A stretch of 64,000 nucleotides of DNA from DALYJJ01 sp031969915. Lineage in GTDB: Bacteria > Acidobacteriota > Terriglobia > Bryobacterales > Bryobacteraceae. Below the pieces are notes generated by a model. That model ran no database searches, was not told the DNA's origin, and saw nothing but the letters and a program-made list of their open reading frames with translations. Each line of letters starts with the position of its first letter. Positions within the stretch are counted from its first letter, which is position 1. Where the stretch lies: contig DALYJJ010000012.1 in the NCBI GenBank assembly GCA_031969915.1, positions 1 to 64,000 of the forward strand, in the 5' to 3' direction. Position numbers and translations under genes: made by a program. Positions 25,329-33,440 of the stretch are shown here, piece after piece.

Positions 25329-25352
25329 TTTGTTCGCCAACAATCGAACAAA
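25329..25352. promoter_or_regulatory. perfect inverted repeat TTTGTTCG-N8-CGAACAAA before lexA (candidate LexA operator)
   Basis: The 8-bp arms are exact inverted copies separated by CCAACAAT, and the site ends 10 bases before the lexA GTG. LexA proteins usually repress their own gene through such a palindrome placed over the promoter or leader. The sequence differs from the E. coli (CTGT-N8-ACAG) box and from the Bacillus (GAAC-N4-GTTC) box. A role as LexA site is inference from position and symmetry. Confidence 0.6.
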
Positions 25353-25362
25353 GGCTAATTTT

Positions 25363-25986
25363 GTGGCGTTAACACGACGGCAAAAGGAAGTTCTCGATTT
25401 CATTGCCTCCTTCATCGAGGAGCGGGGCTACAGTCCGAGCTACGAGGAACTGGCGCAGGGTTTGGACCTGAATTCGCTGGCCACGGTGCACAAGCACATC
25501 CAGGCATTGGAAGCGAAGAGCTACCTGCGCAAGAGCTATAACATGAGCCGGAGCCTGGAGCTGGGGTCGAAGTACTTCGACGACCGGCGGCAGATGGCGA
25601 AGGAGCCGGCGGCGGTGCCGCTGGCGGGCCGGATCGCAGCCGGGTCGCCGGTGGAGGCGATCGCGGGACAGGAGCGGCTGGAGTTTGGCGACTTTGTGGG
25701 CAATGAGAGCACGTTCGCCTTGCAGGTGCGGGGCGAATCGATGATCGAAGACCACATCTGCGACGGGGATTTCGTCCTGGTGGAGCGGACCAGCGAAGTG
25801 AAGGACGGGGAGATCGTGGTGGCGCTGGTGGGGGGCACGGAAGCGACGTTGAAGAGGCTGTACCGGGAACCCGGGGGCTCGGCGCGGCTGCAGCCGGCCA
25901 ATGCGGCGATGCAACCGATCCGGGTGCCGCTCGATTCGCTGGAGATTCAGGGGCGGGTGCTGGCGGTGCTGCGGAAGTACCGCTGA
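25363..25986 (+). CDS. lexA: LexA repressor, SOS regulator
   Basis: A 207-residue LexA. The N-terminal winged helix reads LTRRQKEVLDFIASFIEERG, YSPSYEELAQGLDLNSLATV. The self-cleavage site is Ala93-Gly94 (LAGRIAAGSPVEA); the catalytic dyad is Ser126 (RGESMIED) and Lys164 (ATLKRLY). The start is set at GTG 25363, which gives the family N-terminus; the in-frame ATG at 25270 would read through the operator. LexA represses DNA-repair genes until RecA filaments trigger cleavage. Confidence 0.95.
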   Translation: MALTRRQKEVLDFIASFIEERGYSPSYEELAQGLDLNSLATVHKHIQALEAKSYLRKSYNMSRSLELGSKYFDDRRQMAKEPAAVPLAGRIAAGSPVEAIAGQERLEFGDFVGNESTFALQVRGESMIEDHICDGDFVLVERTSEVKDGEIVVALVGGTEATLKRLYREPGGSARLQPANAAMQPIRVPLDSLEIQGRVLAVLRKYR

Positions 25987-26049
25987 CGGACCGCCGCCGG
26001 GGCTGCGCCGGAGTTGATCACCCGAGCGCAGCGCCGGCGGCACTGCCGG

Positions 26050-26397
26050 TCAGGCTTCGGGCGAGGCGGATCGGCGGGCGCGCACTTCCGCTTCCGCGCG
26101 GAACCAGTCGGCCTGGGGGTCGCCGTGGGTGCGCCCTCGATCCTCCCAGTACTGGTAGGCGAGGCGCGCCACTTCTTCCTGGAAGTCCACGGTCTGGAGG
26201 GCGGCGGGTTCGGGCGCCGGGGCGGTTTGGGCTTTAGACTTCGGAGTCCGTTTCGCGGGGGCCTTGTGTGTGGCGGCCGCGGATTTCGCGCTGGTCGTAC
26301 GGGTGGATTTCTTCGCCGGGGCGGGCGCTGCCGCTGCTGCCGCGGCACCCTCCGCAACGATCATCGTCTCCGTCTCGGCTGTGCGTTTCTTGGGCAT
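26050..26397 (-). CDS. DUF2934 domain protein with Ala/Lys/Pro-rich tail
   Basis: A 115-residue protein. The C-terminal 45 residues match DUF2934 (EVARLAYQYWEDRGRTHGDP, QADWFRAEAEV), a short motif common in Acidobacteria and Proteobacteria. The first 70 residues are low-complexity Ala, Lys, Thr and Pro, resembling histone-H1-like tails. Function unknown. Confidence 0.8.
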   Translation of the reverse strand: MPKKRTAETETMIVAEGAAAAAAAPAPAKKSTRTTSAKSAAATHKAPAKRTPKSKAQTAPAPEPAALQTVDFQEEVARLAYQYWEDRGRTHGDPQADWFRAEAEVRARRSASPEA

Positions 26398-26507
26398 TCT
26401 CTCCTTTGGTTACCTCAGGTTGGGATTCACTTCAGTGTAGCAAACGGCGGAAACATTTCCAGGCACTTCTGTTTTCGGCGCGGGATCGCCGCGCACGGCG
26501 CGTTCCG

Positions 26508-26729
26508 CTATTTGCGTTCCGCGGCCGCCAGCTTCTCGAGCAGTGGGCGGAGGGAGGCCATGGCCTCGCCGAACGCCTCGTGGTACTTCTGGAAGCCGCG
26601 GTTCAGCTCGAGCGCCTGCTCGGGCGAGAGACGGGAGCGGATGATCATGTCCCGAACGAGAACGGGGTTGGGCAGAAGGGCCTCTTCGTTCAGTTCTTCG
26701 AGGGCAACCGTGGGGTCGTTGTGATACAT
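26508..26729 (-). CDS. small conserved hypothetical protein
   Basis: A 73-residue mostly helical protein (VALEELNEEALLPNPVLVRD, MIIRSRLSPEQALELNRGFQ). The start is set at ATG 26729; the upstream in-frame extension is Arg/Pro-rich and looks non-coding. No domain recognised. It sits alone between DUF2934 and the GWxTD gene. Confidence 0.5.
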   Translation of the reverse strand: MYHNDPTVALEELNEEALLPNPVLVRDMIIRSRLSPEQALELNRGFQKYHEAFGEAMASLRPLLEKLAAAERK

Positions 26730-26985
26730 CGGCGGCTCCGGTCTCCGACTCCCATTATGCACCTCCGGGGCCGGAACTGTTTTCCGGCGCAGGCGGGATT
26801 TCTGAAACCGGCGGGGCGTGGGGCGCGTTCCGTACAGCAAGGCCCGAGGCGGGCCTTCGGGGAGTCTGAATGACCGGATCAGCACGGCCGCCGGGGCGAA
26901 CGGGGGCGGCGGACGCCTTGACGCCCTTGACGGCGGGTCCTAGAATCAAGGTAGCTCGCAGTATCTTCTGGAATTGGTGTCTCTT

Positions 26986-28659
26986 ATGACGGCTAAACCC
27001 TCGCTGGCGATCCTTACCGCCTCCGTCCTGCTGCTCAACGGCACGGCGGTGGCTGCTGACAAGAAGAAGGCTGAGGCCGAAGGCCAGCGCGAGACGGTTG
27101 CCAAGCCGCTCTCGGACAAGGAGCGCCGGAAGCGCGAAGAGCGGCTCCGGAAGGAACTGGAGACGCCCTACCGCAAGTGGCTGAACGAGGACGTCACCTA
27201 CATCATCACGGACGAAGAGCGGTCAGCGTGGAAGCGGCTGTCGACGGACGAAGAGCGCGAGCAGTTCATCGAGCAGTTCTGGCTCCGGCGCGACCCCACG
27301 CCGGATTCGACGGAGAACGAGTACAAGGAAGAGCACTACCGCCGGATCGCCTACACCAACGAACGGTTCGCGTCGGGGATTCCGGGCTGGAAGACCGACC
27401 GCGGGCGGATCTACATCACGTTCGGGCCGGCGGACGAAGTGGAATCGCACCCCTCGGGCGGGACCTACCAGCGGCCGATGGAAGAGGGCGGCGGGACCAC
27501 GTCGACGTTCCCGTTCGAGAAGTGGCGCTACCGCTACATCGAGGGGATCGGGTCGGACATCATCATCGAGTTCGTGGACCCGACGATGACGGGCGAGTAC
27601 CGGATGACGATGGACCCATCGGAGAAGGACGCGCTGCTGATGGTGCCGGGGGCGGGCCTGACGCTGATGGAAGAGATGGGCATGGCGAGCAAGAACGACC
27701 GTTTCAACCGGACGGACGGCACGCGGCTGGGGACAGGGAACATGCCGCTGCCGGCGCGCATGAACCAGTTTGAGCGGCTGCAACAGTTCGCGATGCTGCA
27801 AAAGGCTCCGAACGTGAAGTTCAAAGACCTGGAGGCGCAGGTCAATTCGCGGATCGTTTACAACCTGCTGCCGATGCGAGTGCGCGCGGACTTCCTGAAG
27901 ATGACGGGCTCGACGACGATGATCAGCCTGTCGGTGCAGTTCGACCGCAAGGACCTGCAGTTCAAGCAGAAGGAGAGCGTCTCCACGGCGGCCGTGAATA
28001 TCTATGCCCGGGTGACGTCGATGGCGCGCCGCCCGGTGCATGTCTTTGAGGAAGTAGTGACGGTGGATGTGGCCTCCGAGTACCTGGAAGCAGCGGCGAA
28101 AGGCGTTTCGATCTTCAACAAGGCGATTCCGCTGCCGCCGGGGACCTACCGGTTGAACATCGTCGCCAAGGACGTGGTGGGCGGGAACATGAACAACTAC
28201 GAGATGGCGTTGAACGTCCCGCGCTACGAAGACGAGAAGCTGGGTTCGAGTTCCCTGATTCTGGCGGACCTGATTGAGAAGGTGCCGACGCGGAACATCG
28301 GCACGGGCCAGTTCGTGATCGGCACGTCGAAGGTACGGCCGCGGTTGAACGAGACGTTCAACCGGGACGAGAAGATGGGCATTTACATGCAGCTTTACAA
28401 CTTCTCGCCCGACGAAAAGACGCAGAAGCCGAGCGCGAGCATCGAGTACGAGGTGATCAAGAGCGGGTCGAACGAGCAGGTGTTCCAGTTCGCGGAAGAG
28501 GCGACCACGGTGGAGGGCGCATCGGCGACGCAGGTGACGGTGGAGAAAGTACTGCCGCTGAAAACGCTGACGCCCGGGCAGTACACGCTCAAGATCAAAG
28601 TGACGGACAAACTGAATCAGCAGACCGTGAACCAGACGGCGTCGTTTACGGTAACATAG
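26986..28659 (+). CDS. GWxTD-domain exported protein
   Basis: A 557-residue protein with signal peptide (LAILTASVLLLNGTAVAAD), then a Lys/Glu-rich segment. The GWxTD domain at about 60-230 includes YIITDEERSAWKRLSTDEER, EQFIEQFWLRRDPTPDST and the name motif SGIPGWKTDRGRIYITFGPA. The C-terminal half is a beta-rich region. The domain is found mainly in Acidobacteria, Ignavibacteria and relatives and has no defined biochemical role. ATG 26986 is preferred over GTG 26974 because it fits the signal peptide better. It lies directly upstream of the outer-membrane protein gene. Confidence 0.88.
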   Translation: MTAKPSLAILTASVLLLNGTAVAADKKKAEAEGQRETVAKPLSDKERRKREERLRKELETPYRKWLNEDVTYIITDEERSAWKRLSTDEEREQFIEQFWLRRDPTPDSTENEYKEEHYRRIAYTNERFASGIPGWKTDRGRIYITFGPADEVESHPSGGTYQRPMEEGGGTTSTFPFEKWRYRYIEGIGSDIIIEFVDPTMTGEYRMTMDPSEKDALLMVPGAGLTLMEEMGMASKNDRFNRTDGTRLGTGNMPLPARMNQFERLQQFAMLQKAPNVKFKDLEAQVNSRIVYNLLPMRVRADFLKMTGSTTMISLSVQFDRKDLQFKQKESVSTAAVNIYARVTSMARRPVHVFEEVVTVDVASEYLEAAAKGVSIFNKAIPLPPGTYRLNIVAKDVVGGNMNNYEMALNVPRYEDEKLGSSSLILADLIEKVPTRNIGTGQFVIGTSKVRPRLNETFNRDEKMGIYMQLYNFSPDEKTQKPSASIEYEVIKSGSNEQVFQFAEEATTVEGASATQVTVEKVLPLKTLTPGQYTLKIKVTDKLNQQTVNQTASFTVT

Positions 28660-28749
28660 TACAGTCCGGGGTTTCGCCTTGGCGTGGCGCCCCGGCTCAG
28701 CGCGGTCGCCTCCGTTGGGCGGCCCGGGAGGACGAGAAGGCTTCGCGTG

Positions 28750-30639
28750 ATGACAGCGAAGAGATGGCGAGTCGGGTTCGGCATCCTGGCCGCATTCTGT
28801 TTGTCCGCCTCTCCGGGGCTGGCGGGCGATCCGGTGCGTCTGAACGGCAGCCTGGTGGGTTTCGTGAGCAACGCGTCGGGCGTCGCGCAGATGGGGGCCA
28901 CGGTCCTGCTCTACAATCGGGCGGAGCGGCTGGTGGCGCGGGCACTGACCAACGAAAAAGGGGCCTTCGGCTTCGAGAACCTCTCTCCGGACAGCTATTC
29001 GCTGCGCGTGACGCTGAGCAGTTTCGTGCCGGCGTTCAAACAAGGCATTCTGGTGCAGCCGGGCATGCGCAGTTTCCTGGCGATCAATCTGGCGGGTGTG
29101 CTGAGTTCGATCGAGCTGGTGTATTCGGCGCCGGGGCAGGCGTCGATCATGAGCGACGACTGGAAGTGGGTGCTGCGGAGCAACGTATCGACGCGATCGA
29201 TTCTGCGCCTCCGGCCGGTCAAGATCGATCAGCACGACGCGACGGTGCGCCCGTCGGAGCGGCATGAATCGAGCGCGTTTTCGGCGACCCGCGGGGTGGT
29301 GAAGGTATCGGCGGGGGACCAGGGGGCGAGTTCGGCGCTGGGCAACGAGACGGACCTGGGGACGGCCTTCGCGCTGGCGACCTCGGTCTACGGCGCGAAC
29401 CGGATTCAGGTGACGGGGAACCTGGGGTATGGTTCGAGCGCCGGTGTTCCGGCGGCCGGGTTCAGCACGCGGTTCAGCCGGACCGACCTGGGCGCGGTGA
29501 GTCCGGAAGTGCAGCTCACGATGCGGCAGGTCTACCTGCCGGCGCGGGCGGGAGCGGCGTTTCTGGGCAAGAACGGCGGGCCGGCGCTGCGCACGATGGC
29601 GGCGACGGTACAGGACGAGTTGCGGATCAACGACGCGTTGCGGCTGGAATACGGGGCCACGCTGGAGTCAGTGTCCTACCTGGAGCGCCTGAATTTCTTC
29701 AGTCCGTTTGCCCGCGCGACGTACGACCTGGGCAAGACGACGTCATTCCAGCTCGCATACAGCTCGGGAGCGCCGCCGCTGGAGTTTCTGATTTCCCGGC
29801 AGGGCCCGGATGCGCGGCTTCAGCAGGACCTGCACGCGCTGGCGCTGTTCCCGCGGGTTTCGCTGCGGAATGGGCGGGCGCAGGTGCAGCGGTCGGACAA
29901 TTTCGAATTCGGGGTTCGCCAGAAGGCGGGACGGCGGAGCTTCAGCGCGAGCGTCTTCCAGGAGAACCTGTCGAACGCGGCGATGTTGCTGTCCGGTTCG
30001 GAGGGTGTGGTAGGGGCTTCGGACCTGTTGCCCGACATCGGCTCACGGAGTTCGATCTTCAACATCGGTTCGTTCCGCAGCCGCGGATTCATGGCCAGCG
30101 TGGCCGAGGAGTTCGGCGACACGTTTTCGGTGGCATTGGCTTACGGTCTGGGAGGGGTGTTGACGGCAGGGCAGGGCGCACTGGCGGGCGCCACTCCGGA
30201 CGAACTGCGGGGCATGGTGCGGGCGGCGCAGCGCCACTGGGCGAGCGCGACGAGCGTGTAGAAGAACATCACCTTGGCGCCGGTCGGCCACTCGCGCGCA
30301 TCCGACACGAGCANNNNNNNNNNGGCGAGCGCGCGGGTCTCGGGCACGGTGCCGGGGGCGGGGACGCGCCTGACGGCCAGTTACCTGTGGACGGACTATC
30401 GCTCGCTGACGCCGGTACACGCCTACATGACGCAGAGCTACGTACCGCTCACGGGGTTGAACGTGAGCGTGCGCCAGCCCATCCCGCGCCCGAGCGGCAT
30501 CCCCGGCCGGCTGGAAGCGTCGGCGGAATTTCGCAATCTTCTGGCGCAGGGATATCTTCCGCTCTCCTCCGATGCCCGCCGCCTGCTGCTGATTCAAAGC
30601 CCGCGCGCGATGCGCGGCGGCCTCAGCTTCATCTTCTAG
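28750..30639 (+). CDS. TonB-receptor-like outer-membrane beta-barrel with carboxypeptidase-regulatory domain (interrupted by assembly gap)
   Basis: Starts at ATG 28750 with a signal peptide (VGFGILAAFCLSASPGLAG). Residues 30-115 form a carboxypeptidase-regulatory-like domain (GFVSNASGVAQMGATVLLYN, GAFGFENLSPDSYSLRVTLS). The rest is barrel strands ending in RGGLSFIF, with the typical C-terminal aromatic. The sequence before the N run ends in a stop at 30259-30261. The ten bases after the N run also occur at 30238-30247 in the same codon phase. Joining there removes the stop and gives one continuous frame to 30639, so the stop is probably an assembly artefact. The ligand is unknown. Confidence 0.75.
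30314..30323. other. assembly gap (10 N)
   Basis: Ten unresolved bases. The sequence after the gap begins GGCGAGCGCG, which also occurs at 30238-30247 in the flank before the gap. The 66 bases between (30248-30313) do not continue the receptor frame and look like a wrongly extended contig end. Confidence 0.95.
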
Positions 30640-30679
30640 GCTGCGCGGCCCCGCCCGCGCCTATGGTAGCCTCCAACCA

Positions 30680-31084
30680 ATGGGAGACCGTCGTTTGCAG
30701 GATGTGGGAGGTACGCCGGGCGGACTGGGCGAATTCCTGATCGGGCTGATGATGGCCTGCGCGGGGGCGTATCTGGTGACCAACCAGGTTTACGTGGAAA
30801 GCTCCTACTGGAATTTCTTCGGGGCGAACACGTTCGGAATCACGCTGATTCCGTTTCTGGCCGGGGTGGCCTTTCTGTTCTGGAACGGGCGGAGCATTCC
30901 CGGGTGGCTGTTGACGCTGGCCGGGGCGATCTTCATCCTCACCGGCATTCTGCTCAACCTGCAGATCTACTTCCGCCCCGCGACGCTGTTCCACACGCTG
31001 ATCATGCTGATCCTGCTGGTGGGCGGCCTGGCGCTGATCGCGCGCTCGCTGCGGCCGCATCGTTCACCGGCCTCCGAATCGTGA
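30680..31084 (+). CDS. small four-helix membrane protein
   Basis: A 134-residue protein with four predicted transmembrane segments: LIGLMMACAGAYLVTNQVYV, FGITLIPFLAGVAFLFW, WLLTLAGAIFILTGILL, and LIMLILLVGGLALIARSL. No domain recognised. Its last bases (GTGA at 31081) overlap a possible GTG start of the ABC ATPase, so it may be the membrane partner of that ATPase. Confidence 0.65.
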   Translation: MGDRRLQDVGGTPGGLGEFLIGLMMACAGAYLVTNQVYVESSYWNFFGANTFGITLIPFLAGVAFLFWNGRSIPGWLLTLAGAIFILTGILLNLQIYFRPATLFHTLIMLILLVGGLALIARSLRPHRSPASES

Positions 31085-31107
31085 CACGAACCGTTTCCGC
31101 GCCCCAC

Positions 31108-31887
31108 ATGCCGTCCACTCTCATCGCCTGGAATAACGTCTCCGTGATGCGCGGCGAGAAGCTCGCGCTCGACGGGGTGACTCTGCGCATCGGCGCGGGC
31201 GAGCACGTCGCCATCGTCGGCCCCAATGGGTGCGGGAAATCGACGCTGGTGAAGACCATAACTCGGGAGTTATATCCGCTGGCGCGCCCGGGCTCCTCGC
31301 TTTCCATTCTCGGCCGCGCGGATTGGAACATCTTCGAGCTGCGCGACGCGTTGGGCATCGTGTCGAACGACCTGATGGCCCAGTGCACGCGCGACGTGAA
31401 GGGACTGGAACTGGTGGTCTCCGGCTTCTTTTCGAGCATCGGCATCTGGCCCAACCACGAGGTGACGGGGGAGATGGAATCCCGCGCCTGGGAAGCTCTC
31501 CACCGGTTGGAAGCCGGTTATCTGGCGGACCGGTACACGGACGAGATGTCTTCGGGCGAAGCGCGCCGGCTGCTCATCGCGCGGGCGCTGGTGCACCGGC
31601 CGCGGGCGATTCTGTTCGACGAGCCGAGCAATTCACTGGACCTCTTTGCGCAGGCCGAACTTCGCGGTTCGCTGCGGAAGCTGGCCGCCGAAGGCGTGGG
31701 CATCGTGCTGGTGACGCACCATCTCTCGGATATCATTCCGGAGATCGACCGGGTGGTGATGATGAAGTCCGGGCGGATCGCGGCGGACCTGGCGAAGGAG
31801 GAAGCGTTGACCGAAGAGCGGCTGAGCGGCCTATTCGGCACGCCGGTGAGCCTGGTTCGGAAGGACGGCGCCTATCACGCCTGGTAG
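31108..31887 (+). CDS. ABC transporter ATP-binding protein
   Basis: A 259-residue ATPase with Walker A (VGPNGCGKSTLVK), signature motif in degenerate form (DEMSSGEARRLLIARAL), Walker B and catalytic Glu (RAILFDEPSNSLD), and H-loop (VLVTHH). The family resembles the ModF/YlmA-type iron/cobalamin or molybdate ATPases. ATG 31108 is chosen; GTG 31081, overlapping the upstream gene, is an alternative. The only membrane protein nearby is the small four-helix protein upstream. Substrate unknown. Confidence 0.88.
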   Translation: MPSTLIAWNNVSVMRGEKLALDGVTLRIGAGEHVAIVGPNGCGKSTLVKTITRELYPLARPGSSLSILGRADWNIFELRDALGIVSNDLMAQCTRDVKGLELVVSGFFSSIGIWPNHEVTGEMESRAWEALHRLEAGYLADRYTDEMSSGEARRLLIARALVHRPRAILFDEPSNSLDLFAQAELRGSLRKLAAEGVGIVLVTHHLSDIIPEIDRVVMMKSGRIAADLAKEEALTEERLSGLFGTPVSLVRKDGAYHAW

Positions 31888-31890
31888 CGG

Positions 31891-33195
31891 CTACCAGCGC
31901 GGCAGGACGCGCTTCCAGTTGGGATCGACGTGGCGGCGCATTTCCGCTTCGTCATCGCGCTTGCGGTAGGGCAGCTTGTCATAGCGCTCGCGGAGGCGCG
32001 CCAACTGGTCGCGGTCGAGACTGACGCCGAGGCCGGGCTTATCGGGAACGGGCACGGCGCCGTTGACGAACGGGATGCGGCCGCCCTCGACCACTTCGTC
32101 GCGGCCGGTCTGCCAGGGATAGTGGGTATCGCAGGCGAAGGTCAGCCTGGGCGCGGCAGCCGCGGCGTGGGTCATGATCATCAGGCTGACGCCCAGGTGA
32201 TTGTTGGAGTGCATGGAGAGGCCGAACCCCAACAGTTCGCAGGAGTGCGAGAGCTGCTGGAGGGCGCGCACGCCGCCCCAATAGTGAGGATCGGAGAGCA
32301 CGATCTGCACGGCGTCCTTGCGCCGGGCCTCGGGCAGATGGGCGAAGCAGGTGACGGCGACATTACTCGCCAGGGGGGTTTCGTTGCCCTCGGCCAACAG
32401 CCGGCGCCGCACCTCCGCCATCCCGTCCATGCCGGGCGCGGGGTCTTCGAGGTAGCCGCCGAGGGAGAGTTCTTCCTGGAGCGAGCGGCCGACATGGACG
32501 GACGTTTCCACGCTCCAGGCGCAATTGGGATCGATGCGCAGCGGATACCGGGCGCCGAATTCAGCGCGCAGGGCGCGGATGGCGGCGATCTCTTCTTCCG
32601 GTTCGAGCACACCGGCCTTCAGCTTGATCTCGCGGAAGCCGTACACCTCGACCATGCGGCGGGCCTGGCGGACGATGGACTTCGGATCGAGGCACTCGCC
32701 ATATTCGTCCTCGCGCCGGTCGCCGTCCAAGCCGCCGCCGCCGGCGTGCTTGTAGAACAGGTAGGCCGAGTAGGGCACGGCATCGCGGGCCCGGCCGCCC
32801 ACGACGTCGCAAAGCGGTTTCTTGAGGGCTTTGCCGATGATGTCCAGACAGGCCACTTCCAGGGCAGCGAAGCTGCGGGTGTGGACGTCCATCGGGTTTT
32901 CGCCGGGGACCAGCCAGGTTTGGGAGCGCTCGGAGGCATCGGCCGCGCGTGCGTTCAGGTCGAGCCAGAGCCGGGTGAGTTGGAAGGGGTCCATTCCGAG
33001 GACGCGGGGGCGCAACGCTTCGAGCGCGGCCAGCGGGCGGTCTCCGCCGTAAGTCTCGCTGATCCCGGTGATGCCCTCGTCGGTCTCGAGTTCGACGATG
33101 GTTCGAAGCGCATAGGGCGCGTGAAGACCGTAGGAGCTTCGGAGGGGAGGGTCGGCCACCGCAATGGGGTGCAGCTTCATGCCGCTGATGCGCAT
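31891..33195 (-). CDS. gudD: enolase-superfamily sugar-acid dehydratase, glucarate dehydratase type
   Basis: A 434-residue enolase-superfamily protein. The KxK catalytic pair is Lys191/Lys193 (FREIKLKAG). Metal ligands are Asp222 (RIDPNCAW, with Asn224), Glu250 (GYLEDPAPG) and Asn278 (LASNVAVT). The second acid-base pair is Asp302 (LSDPHYWGG) and His329 (LSMHSNNHLG). The K-x-K / D-x-N / E / N / D / H pattern is that of D-glucarate dehydratase, which yields 5-keto-4-deoxy-glucarate. No uptake or downstream pathway genes are adjacent, so the exact sugar acid is inferred. Confidence 0.85.
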   Translation of the reverse strand: MRISGMKLHPIAVADPPLRSSYGLHAPYALRTIVELETDEGITGISETYGGDRPLAALEALRPRVLGMDPFQLTRLWLDLNARAADASERSQTWLVPGENPMDVHTRSFAALEVACLDIIGKALKKPLCDVVGGRARDAVPYSAYLFYKHAGGGGLDGDRREDEYGECLDPKSIVRQARRMVEVYGFREIKLKAGVLEPEEEIAAIRALRAEFGARYPLRIDPNCAWSVETSVHVGRSLQEELSLGGYLEDPAPGMDGMAEVRRRLLAEGNETPLASNVAVTCFAHLPEARRKDAVQIVLSDPHYWGGVRALQQLSHSCELLGFGLSMHSNNHLGVSLMIMTHAAAAAPRLTFACDTHYPWQTGRDEVVEGGRIPFVNGAVPVPDKPGLGVSLDRDQLARLRERYDKLPYRKRDDEAEMRRHVDPNWKRVLPRW

Positions 33196-33225
33196 GGCCG
33201 ATAGCTTATCGAATCGAAGAGCGGG

Positions 33226-33360
33226 CTACTTGCGCATGCCGCGGCGACGGTTCCGCACACGGCTCTGGCGCAGCTTCAGTTTCTTGCGCTTCGGCTTGCT
33301 GATGATGAAGGTGCCGCTACCGAGGTATTCGGCCTTGAAAAGCTTTTCGTTGTCCGCCAC
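33226..33360 (-). CDS. 44-residue highly basic protein
   Basis: A short gene found by reading the strand directly. The GTG at 33360 follows AGGAG with a 7-base spacer. The product starts MADNEKLFKAEYLGSGTFII; the second half is almost all Lys and Arg (KPKRKKLKLRQSRVRNRRRG) and ends MRK. A TACAAT box lies about 40 bases upstream. It resembles small ribosome-associated basic proteins in composition but shows no match I can name. The strong ribosome-binding site and codon pattern support a real gene. Confidence 0.65.
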   Translation of the reverse strand: MADNEKLFKAEYLGSGTFIISKPKRKKLKLRQSRVRNRRRGMRK

Positions 33361-33440
33361 TGCGATTCTCCTGAATGTAGATACAAACTCTCATTGTAGC
33401 GAAGCAGAGGCGTGTTCCGCTTTGGCTATTCTGGAAGCAG

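Noticed and set aside
27223..29265. 680-codon open frame on the minus strand
   Set aside because: It is antisense to the GWxTD and receptor genes, rich in His/Arg, with no signal peptide, motif or ribosome-binding site.
30248..30313. Minus-strand membrane-protein-like reading next to the first N run
   Set aside because: It lies wholly within the 66-base stretch that does not fit the surrounding gene and is best explained as a wrongly extended contig end.
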